NCBI GenBank assembly: GCA_029379385.1
Contig: CM055612.1
Location: 13,392,001 to 13,456,000, forward strand
Direction: 5' to 3'
DNA length: 64,000 nucleotides
Origin: Quillaja saponaria
Lineage: Eukaryota; Streptophyta; Magnoliopsida; Fabales; Quillajaceae
A program made the translations under genes and the position numbers. The notes beneath the pieces were generated by a model, which worked only from the letters and a program-made list of their open reading frames with translations, made no database searches and had not been told where the DNA came from. Positions 49,701-57,230 of the stretch are shown here, piece by piece. The first letter of the stretch is position 1. The number at the start of each line of letters is the position of its first letter.

Positions 49701-49848
49701 TGGAGTCCGAGAGGTCCGAGTGGCGGAGGAGTTCAGATCCTGTATTGCCATGGTCGGAATCGGCGTCGGAGTCCGAGAGAGGTGTTTGGTAGTGATACGC
49801 TGAGGTCATTTTGGGAATCGACGATTGAGTTGGGGCCGTCATACTCAT
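28556..49848 (-). CDS. NFXL2: NFX1-type zinc finger protein, NFXL2-like (13 exons, 898 aa)
   Basis: NFX1-like proteins are nuclear zinc-finger regulators with a RING-like E3 module. Arabidopsis NFXL2 affects ABA/ROS and clock-related responses (known of the family). Exons on the - strand: 49848-48676, 48585-48472, 48366-48310, 46194-46126, 43378-43286, 42338-42253, 41917-41755, 41611-41441, 41038-40848, 40673-40592, 40422-40216, 28928-28794, 28711-28556. All junctions are GT-AG and all phases agree, giving 898 codons (Arabidopsis protein about 880). Residues 85-151 form a RING-like Cys/His module. Repeated C-x-H-x-C NFX1 fingers fill about 198-790. A lysine/arginine patch (KRRKRRER) precedes a C-terminal transmembrane helix (about 855-880) and the terminal RYPRI. 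Residues 444-456 are out of frame because of two cancelling indels. Intron 11 is about 11.3 kb and full of transposons. The gene is otherwise intact. Confidence 0.92.
28794..28928 (-). CDS. NFXL2: NFXL2 exon 12
   Basis: 45 codons, phase 0 at both ends, donor CTGCAG|GTATTT, acceptor TTTTTCTGAGAG. It encodes an acidic stretch and the basic [14 protein letters not shown] segment, a plausible nuclear-localisation signal just before the membrane helix. It lies 11.3 kb from exon 11. Confidence 0.85.
29478..29571. mobile_element. Small palindromic MITE-like unit (94 bp)
   Basis: CCAAAAGTACTT at the left end and AAGTACTTTTGG at the right end are perfect inverted repeats. The interior has GGCCTC and GGCGC words. 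It lies inside NFXL2 intron 11. No clear target duplication. Confidence 0.4.
29800..30113 (+). repeat. Copia 5' LTR
   Basis: Begins TGTCGTGTTTGTCTTGTATCC and ends TTTTAACA. It matches the 3' LTR along its length with visible substitutions and small indels. Confidence 0.88.
30118..30131 (+). promoter_or_regulatory. Copia primer-binding site
   Basis: TAGTATCAGAGCCC, one change from the usual TGGTATCAGAGC complement of initiator Met-tRNA. It lies 4 bases after the 5' LTR. Confidence 0.8.
30160..33960 (+). pseudogene. Copia gag-pol remnant
   Basis: Gag: [14 protein letters not shown], a stop, then a 93-codon piece (30224-30505) with [13 protein letters not shown] and [10 protein letters not shown] nucleocapsid knuckle CFTCHKK...NQCP has a stop (TGA) where Gly is expected and Asn in place of His. 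Protease: [11 protein letters not shown] at about 31014. Integrase: [27 protein letters not shown], and later [12 protein letters not shown] (about 31870). [46 protein letters not shown] and [11 protein letters not shown]. RNase [14 protein letters not shown] (about 33865). Stops and frameshifts occur in every domain. The RT YVDD is intact locally, but the polyprotein cannot be made. Confidence 0.92.
34111..34437 (+). repeat. Copia 3' LTR
   Basis: Begins TGTTGCATTTGTCTTGTATCC, ends TTTTAACA, and is preceded by AAGGTGGAGATT. Confidence 0.88.
34438..34711 (+). repeat. TRIM-like element, 5' LTR remainder
   Basis: Continues the LTR begun at 29786-29799 and aligns with about 36013-36251. It ends near GGCAAACA, just before the AATATCAAAGCC primer-site-like sequence. 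Confidence 0.6.
35347..36251 (+). repeat. TRIM-like element, 3' LTR with insertion
   Basis: LTR text at 35347-35409 is interrupted by the hAT-type unit at 35410 to about 36012 and resumes with TTTTATTAGGGTTTTAGG. The right limit is uncertain by about 10 bases. Confidence 0.55.
35410..36012. mobile_element. hAT-type MITE, GC-rich ends, right end decayed
   Basis: Starts CAATGTTATTAAAGGCTCTAGGC, like the MITE at 44559 (CAGTGTTATTAAAGGCGCGCC), with tandem CACCTAGGCG words inside the left end and many GGCGC/GCCTGAG words inside the right end. A clean right terminus and an 8-bp duplication are not visible, so the boundary comes from where the host LTR resumes. Confidence 0.6.
36252..36685. other. 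NFXL2 intron 11, unassigned
   Basis: AT-rich intron sequence between two mobile elements. No structure recognised. Confidence 0.5.
36686..37730. mobile_element. hAT-type non-autonomous element (1.05 kb)
   Basis: Flanked by the 8-mers TTGTAGAA (36678-36685) and TTGTAGAC (37731-37738), 7 of 8 identical. Imperfect terminal inverted repeats: left ATGGTTGTCAAATC against right-end reverse complement CCATTGTTATCAGCTC. GATTCGACTC-type words lie inside both ends. The interior has a purine-rich region and a 102-codon open frame (37268-37576) with no recognised domain. Confidence 0.55.
37268..37576 (+). CDS. Hypothetical 102-codon open frame in a hAT-type element
   Basis: Begins [13 protein letters not shown] recognise no domain and see no transmembrane or zinc motif. 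An overlapping frame of similar length exists, so it may simply be chance open sequence inside a transposable element. Confidence 0.15.
   Translation: MAMAIERQRGRRITSFLVLTFRKFEEKQSRKVCDLRQISSSQASDFKSFNFVLGIWQKGAQEGAEEFYLKKIDDFFIYLWFYQHFQKSGLFDLGLPSKLTRL
37781..39513. mobile_element. hAT-type element hosting a second MITE
   Basis: Flanked by TAAGTTTT (37773-37780) and TAAGTTTA (39514-39521), 7 of 8 identical. Ends: left TAGTGTTGACAATGTCATGGG, right-end reverse complement GTGGTGTCATGGG. GC-richer text with GGCAA and CTTAGG words lies inside both ends. The element at 38415-39174 interrupts it. No coding sequence recognised. Confidence 0.55.
38415..39174. mobile_element. hAT-type MITE (760 bp)
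   Basis: Terminal inverted repeats: left CAAGGAACTAAAATTCGTTTCGA against right-end reverse complement CAAGGTTTAAAAATTTGTGTCGA. Flanking 8-mers are CTTCAAAT and CTCAAAAT (6 of 8). GGAAACG/CGTTTC words recur inside both ends, giving subterminal repeats typical of hAT elements. Confidence 0.7.
40216..40422 (-). CDS. NFXL2: NFXL2 exon 11
   Basis: 69 codons, phase 0/0, acceptor TTTGTCTGCAAG, donor CTCGAG|GTAATT. It encodes [20 protein letters not shown] and [15 protein letters not shown], the conserved block after the last zinc finger. Confidence 0.92.
40592..40673 (-). CDS. NFXL2: NFXL2 exon 10
   Basis: Completes a split Arg codon, then [18 protein letters not shown] and CPDKC, an NFX1 finger. 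Donor AAAAAG|GTACAG. Confidence 0.92.
40848..41038 (-). CDS. NFXL2: NFXL2 exon 9
   Basis: Acceptor CCCTTCATTCAG. It encodes [39 protein letters not shown] and CGGPCHR, ending 2 bases into the Arg codon at AG|GTAAAG. Confidence 0.92.
41053..41067. repeat. SINE target-site duplication, left copy
   Basis: TGAGAAATTATAGAT, identical to 41251-41265. Confidence 0.9.
41068..41250 (-). mobile_element. Au-like tRNA-derived SINE in NFXL2 intron 8
   Basis: On the - strand it begins GAGGGCGAGCCTTGGCGCAA with a tRNA-like head. The B box GGTTCGAGGC is intact and an A-box-like TTGGCGCAACGG is present. The text then runs through GGGAAAGGCTGCGTACAT and CCACCCTCCCC to a CACCGGGTGAGCCCC end, like the plant Au SINE family. 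A perfect 15-bp target duplication flanks it. It lies in the same orientation as NFXL2, only about 30 bp from the exon 9 acceptor. Confidence 0.9.
41251..41265. repeat. SINE target-site duplication, right copy
   Basis: TGAGAAATTATAGAT, identical to the left copy. Confidence 0.9.
41441..41611 (-). CDS. NFXL2: NFXL2 exon 8
   Basis: 57 codons, phase 0/0. It encodes [31 protein letters not shown] and [10 protein letters not shown]. Donor CAAAAG|GTGCTG. Confidence 0.92.
41755..41917 (-). CDS. NFXL2: NFXL2 exon 7
   Basis: Completes a split Arg codon, then [28 protein letters not shown] and GAERM. Acceptor TTGATGTTCAG, donor AGAATG|GTTTGT. Confidence 0.9.
42253..42338 (-). CDS. NFXL2: NFXL2 exon 6
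   Basis: [16 protein letters not shown] and PCGHTCKLR, part of an NFX1 finger. Phase 0 in, phase 2 out. Too short to stand out as an open frame. Confidence 0.9.
43286..43378 (-). CDS. NFXL2: NFXL2 exon 5
   Basis: 31 codons, phase 0/0: [18 protein letters not shown], then [13 protein letters not shown]. Acceptor TCTATACCAG, donor CACAAG|GTATTA. Confidence 0.9.
44551..44558. repeat. hAT target-site duplication, left copy
   Basis: TCTGTTAG, identical to 45475-45482. Confidence 0.92.
44559..45474. mobile_element. hAT-type MITE (916 bp) in NFXL2 intron 4
   Basis: Perfect 8-bp target duplication. Terminal inverted repeats: left CAGTGTTATTAAAGGCGCGCC, right-end reverse complement CAGTGTTATCAAAAGCTCTAGG. 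GGCGC/TAGGCGC words are dense just inside both ends and the middle is AT-rich. There is no transposase, so it depends on a hAT element elsewhere. Related to the unit at 35410. Confidence 0.9.
45475..45482. repeat. hAT target-site duplication, right copy
   Basis: TCTGTTAG, identical to the left copy. Confidence 0.92.
46126..46194 (-). CDS. NFXL2: NFXL2 exon 4 (starts out of frame, indel at 46171)
   Basis: 23 codons. As spliced it reads RSLCSMSH and then [15 protein letters not shown]. The first eight residues are a shifted reading of GPCAPCP, as expected for the family. Two extra bases (AT, about 46171-46172) restore the frame. Donor TTTGAG|GTCTGA, acceptor CGTTATTGCAG. Confidence 0.85.
47495..47872 (-). 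CDS. Proline-rich open frame in NFXL2 intron 3 (doubtful)
   Basis: 125 codons with [14 protein letters not shown] and His/Gln-rich text. It is low complexity and I recognise no domain. It lies wholly inside an NFXL2 intron on the same strand. Chance openness of a purine-rich (GGAGGAGGAGG) strand is a sufficient explanation. Confidence 0.15.
   Translation of the reverse strand: MVLPAKVLTFGTTNPTNPNPSPSFLAPSSPPPLPPPPSYLTPCSSYALPTDTYPLQSYYLPYQIHYHQQQPSQEHPHVLLHNQHHPQMCTPHMPSYKQWNNCKLCLQSVLSNEILTYTTKQYFIH
48310..48366 (-). CDS. NFXL2: NFXL2 exon 3 (+1 indel at its end)
   Basis: 19 codons: [14 protein letters not shown] and then FSLPQ. The family continues SPCHxGPC here. One extra T (A-pair at 48323-48324 on the + strand) shifts the frame. 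Donor CCACAG|GTATGC, acceptor AAAATCTCAG. Confidence 0.88.
48472..48585 (-). CDS. NFXL2: NFXL2 exon 2
   Basis: 38 codons, phase 0/0: [34 protein letters not shown]. Acceptor GTGGAATAG, donor TGGGAG|GTGTGT. Confidence 0.92.
48676..49848 (-). CDS. NFXL2: NFXL2 exon 1
   Basis: 391 codons. The start at 49848 was chosen as the first in-frame Met; a second lies two codons on. An acidic Ser/Asp-rich N-terminus is followed by a RING-like module ([29 protein letters not shown]), then NFX1 fingers at about residues 198-214, 250-267, 303-320 and 357-371, ending [17 protein letters not shown]. It is GC-richer than the surroundings, as expected for conserved coding DNA. Confidence 0.95.
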
Positions 49849-50204
49849 GTTTATGTAGTTTGCATACGTGAAGTTTAGGTTCGACAGCCCATCGGAATTT
49901 CGGTTTTACCCCTAGAGAAGAGATGTTATTGTTGGCAAATGATTTTGGTGATTTTACATCAATAAAATCTTAATAGGTAATACAATATAATTGTATACTG
50001 TATAATTATATAATACTTTAGACTATATAATTTTATAATTATGTAGTCTTTTTGACACCTCCAATCTAACAACCTTACTAGATATTCTGATTACTTTTGC
50101 TACGTCTATAAAATCATAATTATAAATTAAAAAATAGATTATATATTACTAGATATATAATTATAATTATATATTATTAGATATTTTGGTTAATTACACG
50201 TTTC
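49849..50204. other. 5' flank of NFXL2
   Basis: Likely promoter/5' UTR. It becomes very AT-rich after about 49960. No clear TATA or regulatory word that I would defend. Confidence 0.4.
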
Positions 50205-50925
50205 AATAATAAATAAATTGTCAGTTACGAAAATGAATTTAGCCAACTTTTACTTTAAACCATTTGTTTTATGAAATTACATTCTAATGCTTTAAATTCC
50301 CTTAATTAAATTATAAATTTTTTCTAAACTCTTAAATTATATTTGTCTTATTTAATTCTCAGTTTTTCCCATATATTCATTTCCTCAAATGCTCTATTCA
50401 CTTTATTTTTCCAACCTAAACATTTTGCTACCATATCTAACTCTCCAAACAAATATATTAAAAGCAGAGAATTCCCCCATTTGATTTTCCAAAGCTTGCC
50501 AACGTCTTACTAAAGGAACTTAGCAACTCCTACGATAATAAATAAATTGTTTGTTTATGAAAATGATTTTAAACAACTTTTCTTTTCCCTAAAATCGTTT
50601 GATTTTTGAAATTTCATTCTCATTCCTTTAAATTTCCTTAATTAAATTATTAATGTATTCCAAACTCTTAATTACATTTGCCTTATGAAATTGTCAGTTA
50701 TAAAAATGACTTTAAAAAACTTTTCTTCTCCACTAAAACTATTTGATTTTTGAAATTTCATTCTCATGCCCTTAAATTTCCTAAATTAAATGCTCAATTT
50801 TTTCAAAACTCTTAAATTACATTTATCTTTCTCATTAAAATGTCAATTTTTTTCATCAATTCATTCCCTCAAATGCTCTATTCACTTTGTTTTCCCACCC
50901 TAAACCTTTTTCTCTAATATCTGAC
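50205..50925. repeat. Locally repeated AT-rich units (about 155 bp, three copies)
   Basis: Units starting near 50205, 50538 and 50690 share AAATTGTCAGTTA-GAAAATGA, AACTTTT, ATTTTTGAAATTTCATTCTCAT and AAATTTCCTTAATTAAAT. A second module (TTCCTCAAATGCTCTATTCACTTT, then CCTAAAC) follows copies 1 and 3, near 50385 and 50865. Diverged and non-coding. Confidence 0.65.
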
Positions 50926-52375
50926 CCTCCAAGGCTCCAAATAAGCAACCATTACCTACTCCTCCTATTTATATTTATACTATATATGAACAAGCCACCA
51001 GTAAACACTCATTTGTCAAAAACACAAATCTACAAAAGTCTGCAACTCCCAGGTAAATATTAAATTTGTCAGCCCACTCCAATTACTTACAATAGGATAA
51101 AAATTCACTTAGAATCTCTCTCTTAAATTTATTTCAGGCACAACTCTACTATGACATCCTTCGAAAAATTCAACATGATGATCTTTTAATCAGGAGAAAA
51201 AAAAAATGACAGATCATGGTGAGAGTAACAAGAATGTGGAACATGATCAATACCAAATTAAATATTAATCAAGTTATGAATATTGATTTGGTGTTACTTG
51301 ATGAGGAGGTATGGATAAAAGAAAACTATCCTATTGAAATTGTCACTGCTATTCATGAATTTACAGTGTATTGAAATTATAATCATGCTTCATACAAGAT
51401 AAGCTTATTCATGCAACCTTCAAGAATTTGTTAGCTAATCAATTCAGAATAGTTTACGAATAGTTTTACGAGAAGGGGATATTTACACAATTAAAAACTT
51501 CATTGTCTCTTCCAATAAGGATAAATATAGAATTGTTAGACACAATTACATGATTAGGTTTCATGCAAAAACTTTGGTAAACAACATAGAAGGAGAGGAT
51601 GCTCATTTAACGATGCACAAGTTGGAATTTATGACATATGAAAAACTATATAAACTATCTAACAAATATTGAAGCTTGGTTGGTGATAACAAACCATAAA
51701 TACTAAAAAAATTTCTCCAATTTCTCATATGCTAACCATCTTATTTTCATAAGACATTATTGGACAAATATTTGGGCTATCTTCAATTGATGATGTACAG
51801 GTAAAGGGAAAGAACGTTCAAAAATGATTGGGGAAAACTTACATAATCTGTTAATGAAGAAAATTGGTGTAGTGAATTTTCTCCTCCTATAGTCATTCTA
51901 ACATCTTTAACTATCAAAACATATATGGTTGAGCAATTCATTATATTTTTTTCTCAGTCTTTTAATACATCAAATTACTTACAAAAATGATTATTTTATA
52001 GAATGATCTTTGTCTCTATCGTTTACAAATTTTATCAAAGTCTATGTCAACCTTAATATTGCCAAAGTGACAGATCTCAAAACTAGGTTGATAGTAAAAA
52101 GCATAAGCATTACACAAGATTTCTATTTAATTTTACATAGTATCAAGTTTTTTTAGTAACATGCCAATTATTCTACCTTGTTGATATTGAAGAAAATATT
52201 GAGATGTTGCTAGTAAATAGAAAAGCACTGCATCTTGATGAGATCTCCCCGTGACAAGAAGTATTTTTGAAATTTTGACATTCACTGTAGAAGATAACCA
52301 TCGGGTTAGTGAGCATAAGGACAAATTCTAATTTTATGGTTCATTATACCTTTTTATGAACTCACATTCAATTAG

Positions 52376-52390
52376 AAAAAGTATATAAAC
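52376..52390. repeat. SINE target-site duplication, left copy
   Basis: AAAAAGTATATAAAC, identical to 52557-52571. Confidence 0.85.
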
Positions 52391-52556
52391 ACTCATAAGG
52401 TGTGATTCAAGTGGTAAAACATGCTTGAACTCGGTAATTGAGAAGCTTTTGCAATGTCAGGGATTTGAGCTCACAAAAAAATACTTATGGAGAAGGGCAG
52501 CCACGAACTCTCGAATGAGATTAGGCTTACACTCTAGTGAGAAACCAAAAAAGAAA
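52391..52556 (+). mobile_element. tRNA-derived SINE inside the RPA-like pseudogene
   Basis: 166 bp between perfect 15-bp direct repeats. The A-box-like word AAGTGGTAAAACATGC and the B-box-like word GGGATTTGAGCTC are about 40 bp apart, and the 3' end is A-rich. Distinct from the Au-like SINE at 41068. Confidence 0.8.
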
Positions 52557-52571
52557 AAAAAGTATATAAAC
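52557..52571. repeat. SINE target-site duplication, right copy
   Basis: AAAAAGTATATAAAC, identical to the left copy. Confidence 0.85.
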
Positions 52572-52599
52572 ATATTATACATATCGTTGATATATATGT

Positions 52600-52618
52600 A
52601 TATATATATATATATATA
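52600..52618. repeat. (TA)n microsatellite
   Basis: About nine TA units just after the SINE. Confidence 0.85.
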
Positions 52619-53075
52619 ATGGACATAACTTTTTATTGCATAGTCACAATTAAATATATCAATGCAAAGAGAGCGGTTGGTATTATGTGGCTTACATTAA
52701 CTGTCGTAAAAAGTTTCAACACATGGAATGCAGACTTTTGGTATGAAAAATGTGTCAAACCATGCGAATTTCCTGCAACAATGTAAGTAACCTTTATAAT
52801 TCCTAATTTTTATTTGTATATCTTACAATTGACTGCATATACAAACATCGAACTAACAATATCCAGGTATAGAATCGAAATGAAAGTGGAGGATGTCACT
52901 AATTATTTAATATTTGTAGTTTTTGACAAGGAAGCAGAAAAAATGATTCAACTCCATGTTTCAAAGCTATACAATATAAAGCAAGTAATAATAGTTAAAT
53001 AAATAAGAACAAATTAATTAAGATGTTTACTTCCTTATTAATAATTTATATTTATTCTTTGTACAATGATGGAGA

Positions 53076-53171
53076 ATTCAATGATCTAATTCCAGACAGA
53101 GTAAAAGCTCTCATAGGCCAAACATTCAATGATCTAATTCCAGACAGAGTAAAAGCTCTCATAGGCCAAAC
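53076..53171 (+). repeat. Perfect 48-bp tandem duplication
   Basis: Two identical 48-bp units (53076-53123 and 53124-53171), exactly 16 codons, repeating FNDLIPDRVKALIGQT in frame within the RPA-like remnant. The identity implies a recent event. Confidence 0.95.
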
Positions 53172-53429
53172 ATATATTTTCCAAGTGAAAGTGACATCAT
53201 TTAATTTTAAAACCTCACTATAAACAGAGTGTTCGAAATAGGAATAATGAGATACCAAAAGAAGTAATTCGTTGTGAAACTATTTTATATTTGCTATAAC
53301 TTGATATTCTAGTGTATGTTTTATTTTGTGTGTAACCCAATATTGTAGTATACATTTTATTTTGAGTGTAACCTGATATTCTAGTGTACATTTAAAAAAA
53401 AAAAATTATGTACAACTTGTTATAAAGTG

Positions 53430-54110
53430 AATAAACCCTTAACACACACACATAACAAGATTAAACCTACACCACAAAATTCTTTTACCATCTTGACTTT
53501 GACTTCTCATTTTTCTATTATTATTAATTTCTTTTATCTTTTATCTCTGTCTTTCTCTTCACCTACTTATCCTCCTTATTGTGGGCGAGCCTTCTGCTTT
53601 TCTTTTCTTTTCTCAAAATTTCCTAGCTCCTTGTTAGTCCTAAAAACAGTGAGGAATTCTTGGCCATGATAGCTTATGGCTGGCTGTAAATCTCCTTCCC
53701 TGTTCAGCCGTGTTTGTGTATCGTTCCAGCCATGATCAATTCTTTGTTGCATTGCACTTGTTCTTTTGGTAGTCGTGTGTGTCTTTCATGCTCTATTGGC
53801 CGAGTATCTTCAGGTAGTACTTGGGGCTGTGAGGTTGGCGTGTTGCAATTGCCTTCTCTACTTGTAGGCCGTCCCTTTTGCTTTAAACTCCAACTCTTTG
53901 GCTAGTTGGAAACAGCTTTTTGGCCGTGACAATTACCTTTTCACCGTGAGCTTCTTGGCTGCCCTATTTTGGGTTTGTGGCAGCCAAGTCCTTGTAGCAA
54001 ATTCCTCCTCTCCTTTTGGTCATTCATATGTTAGAGGTCCTTGGAGTTTCCTTCAACCAATTGTGGTAATAATCTCCTTTCATTAAACTTGATTACCATT
54101 TGATTGTAGG
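53430..54110 (-). repeat. Long-LTR family fragment, inverted
   Basis: A pyrimidine-rich segment (TTGACTTTGACTTCTCATTTTTC, then TTCTTTTATC) resembles the reverse complement of the purine-rich end at 10640-10860, followed by GC-richer text with TTGGC-GCC words. Open frames here (53427-53905) look like chance readings of this repeat. Confidence 0.4.
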
Positions 54111-54449
54111 TTGGTTCTAATAACCTTTGTTTCTATTAAGGCTATTGATTTCTTGAAACTAGTGTTATTCTTTTAGTCTTTATAAGAAAATTAGATGTAA
54201 AGATAGATTATAAATTGAGTAGAGGAATGGTGTTAATGGTAATTATAAGTTTGGTTTTAAGTATGCTAATGGAGGTTTTAGTGTGGGTCATTATTAAACC
54301 TTTAAAATCTAAGCATGTAGTAACTCCTAAATGATTAAATTAACTTTAAAACTAATGTTGAAATTATTAGTAAGGTTGAATTGGTAAAGTTGTGTTGATT
54401 AAATTGGGGTAAATATAACTATATATACATACTTATGAACTAGAATAAA

Positions 54450-55046
54450 TAAATTATTCATAAGGTGTTTGTTGAAAAGCCTAAAAAAAACTAAGTATGT
54501 CAGTCCACTCAATTTCTCTTATTTTCATTGAAACTTAGTTAGATTAAATTAGAATTTAAGCTATGAATTCTTATCCTTAATACAATTAGCTTTCCAACTT
54601 TCCTCTTTCACTTCTAAAATCACCATTGTTTTATTTATTTTTCTAAACTTTGGCCACCATTATCTACCTAACTCATCCAATTCTTATTGAACAAGAGAAA
54701 AACCAAGTTTAACTTCAAGGACATAAGCAAAACATGAGTGTTAAGGTGAATTAGACTATCTAAAGTCCAAAGCCAACTTGTAGCCACTGCTGTCATTGGT
54801 TCCCTTTTGAAGTAAGCAATTCAAGACAAGGAAAAAGGATGGCTGTTTGGATTAAGATAAGGGCTGCAAAGTTTGAATGATTAATAGCTTATACACAACA
54901 TGAAACAAAGTAGTTCCAAGGCAAACTGTTGGCCATTGCTCAGCTTCTCTAGGCTTCACAAACCAACTCCAACAAATAGCAGATCTACGGTTAACACAGG
55001 AGGGACTGCCTAGCAAAAGATTGAAGTTCCTTTCTTGTTTACAAGG
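54450..55046 (+). repeat. Long-LTR family fragment, left of the nested element
   Basis: The text order matches 9600-10640 and 14000-14900 (TTTCACTTCTAAAATCACC, AACTAGAG/AAGCAAG words and a rising purine content). It is interrupted at 55046 by the LTR element and resumes at 58288. Confidence 0.5.
55042..55046. repeat. 5-bp target duplication, left copy
   Basis: CAAGG, repeated at 58288-58292. Confidence 0.8.
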
Positions 55047-55344
55047 TATTAATACAAATATTAACTTAAGCCCAGGCCCACTAAAGGCCCACCAAAGACC
55101 CTACAAATACAAGCTCTCACTATGAAAAAAAGTTAAGTTTTTCTACATCTTAGCTCTCCTCTTATCTTTCTAAATACTGACTTGAGCTTCGGAGTGCTGA
55201 CAGGTCTCTGGAGTGCTGACAGGTCTCCAGACCACACCCCTATAGGTCTCTAGCTGGGACAAGTAGAGGCGTTGAGGAGACCTCCAACTCGGACACATCG
55301 AGGAGACCTCCTCACCAGGTCTCAGGACAAATCCGACATTAACA
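55047..55344 (+). repeat. 5' LTR of the non-autonomous element
   Basis: Starts TATTAATACAAATATTAAC (TG mutated to TA) and ends CCGACATTAACA. It contains repeated GGAGACCTC and GAGTGCTGACAGGTCTC words. Confidence 0.88.
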
Positions 55345-55363
55345 TTGGCTCCGTCTATAGGAA
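55345..55363 (+). promoter_or_regulatory. Primer-binding site
   Basis: TTGGCTCCGTCTATAGGAA, a two-change variant of TTGGCGCCGTCTGTGGGAA, which follows the 5' LTR in many plant LTR elements. Confidence 0.7.
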
Positions 55364-55435
55364 TTCATATGATTTGAATTTCCTAACCTCCACGCAGCTC
55401 TCCAGGTCTCCATCTCGCCAAATCAATGTACCAAG

Positions 55436-56189
55436 TTTCCTGGTCGCCAGATTGGGTGCATGGGCGAGCTGCTCTTCAAATCAACTTTCAGGCCAATTCC
55501 GGCTACCTGAGAACTCGGGAGACCACCCAAATTGAAGCTACCAACCTCACAGGTCGTCTCGTCCAAACCTCCAGCTCGCCGGATCATCCACGCATGGACT
55601 CAAGCGGCGGCACTCTGCCAGGTTGACAGTTTTTGGTGCATGGCGAGCTGCCATTCCAGTCCATTTTCAGGCTAATTACAGTGACCTGAGAACTAGGGTG
55701 AGCACCCAAATTGAAGCTACCAACCTCACGGGTCGTCCCGTCCAAACTTCCAGCTCTCCAGATCATCCACGCTGCCCCCACGCGTGGACTCAAGCTGCGG
55801 CACTTCGCCAGGTTGCCAGTTTTTGGTGCATGGCGAGCTGCCGTTCCAGTCCATTTTCAGGCCAATTCTGGCGACCTGAGAACTTGGACGACCTCCCAAA
55901 TTGAAGCTTCCGACCTCACGGGTCGTCCTGTCCAAACCTACAGCTCTTCGGAGTCTGCACACTCTCCCACGCGCGGTCTCAAGTGGCAGAACTCAGCCAG
56001 GTTGCTAGATTTTGGTGCATGGCGAGCTGCTGTTTAGGTCCATTTTCAGACCAATTTGGGCAACTTGGGAACCCGGGAGACCACCCTCAATGTCGACGCC
56101 TACCTCCCAGATCTCCAGGTAGAAACCGCCACCTTGAAGGAGGTTACACGCGCCCCCACGCGCGACCTCAAGTGGCGGCACTCCGCCAG
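55436..56189 (+). repeat. Tandem array A, four units of about 188 bp
   Basis: Units begin near 55436, 55621, 55811 and 55998. Each has GGTTGCCAGTTTTTGGTGCA, GGCGAGCTGC, TCCATTTTCAGGCCAATT, CACCCAAATTGAAGCT and a CCTCACGGGTCGTC block. Unit 4 diverges in its second half. Short open frames here repeat the same peptide and are probably by-products. Confidence 0.88.
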
Positions 56190-57230
56190 ATTTGTGAATG
56201 TGCAGGCAACTCCAAACTCAGCCCACCAAGAGCCCAGCCTAAATAAAAGTGCAGATCTCCAACTCGGGTTGACAAATAAAGCCCACCAGGTTCGGCCCAA
56301 ATCCAAACAAAGCCCAAGTTATCTATTTTGCTATCCTGTCCCTATACTTCATATATATTATGGTAATGACCCTATATAGTTTACATATTTACACTATTGG
56401 CTTAAATATTTAAATAATTATAATTTTGACCTTGTTAATTTAACTATATTTCATATTCGGGCCAAATATATTTTTATATTACATAAATAGCCCAAATATT
56501 TATAAATTCACATAATTACCACATATCTTTTCATATTTATCAAATATGCACTTATCATTTATATTATTTACCTAAATGATTCAAATTAATTGCACAGTAG
56601 TCCATAGGCTTTTATATTATCATATAATTGACCAAAATAATTCTAAAAAATTGCATATAGGCCCTAAAATTCTTTAAATGGCCTAAAAACTTTATAAATT
56701 TTACACAAATTTCTTGCAAACTTCTATGTTTTTATAGAAAACTCTTGTCAATTTTATATCTTCATGAAAATCTACTATGAATTGAATGCTCAGCTTAATT
56801 TATGTCTACTTAATTGTTGGATTACATGTTCATCAACAACAAAAATATGTGAAGTCTTGAAAATATTAAATCATTCATTGAAGATTCATAAGCTCACCTA
56901 AAAACACCATAATTATAAGGCCATCACAAAAATGACCTGGTCACTCATTTGACAAAATAATGGGCGTCTTAAGATATAGTGGACCAATAATTCACCTCGC
57001 CTACATCTTGCACTTTGTAGCAGGATAAAAATGATAATTACAATACAACTATATATTTGACATATTATTGTACATTCAGAAAGCATATTATTACATGTTC
57101 ACTATCACATGTGGCTAATGAATTTTTCTGTTGAGATCGGTCGTTTGGCCACAGTTGCAAGAAATTTCTGCAGGTGAAGTTGAAAGGGAGAGGCATAGCC
57201 CTCCAAAACCAATCAAAAAGAAGATTTCTA

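Larger units (their letters stand above)
51150..53225 (+). pseudogene. RPA70-like single-stranded DNA-binding protein, decayed
   Basis: Pieces in different + frames follow the order of plant RPA70-B/DUF223 proteins. 51469-51630 carries REGDIYTIKNFIVSSNKDKY and HNYMIRFHAKTLVN (N-terminal OB fold). About 51745-51795 carries DIIGQIFGLSSIDDVQ. About 51890 carries VILTSLTIKTY. About 52680 has a YINCRKKF-type zinc region. 52861-52970 carries RYRIEMKVEDVTNYLIFVVF and DKEAEKMIQLH (C-terminal OB fold). 53070-53220 carries DRVKALIGQTYIFQVKVTSF. Stops, frameshifts and a SINE break it. Such genes occur as host copies and as Helitron cargo. No Helitron ends were identified. Confidence 0.7.

Noticed and set aside
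55272..56379. Overlapping open frames of 66-108 codons with repeated peptides
   Set aside because: They repeat with the 188-bp tandem units of a non-coding LTR element. The peptides are a by-product of the GC-rich array.
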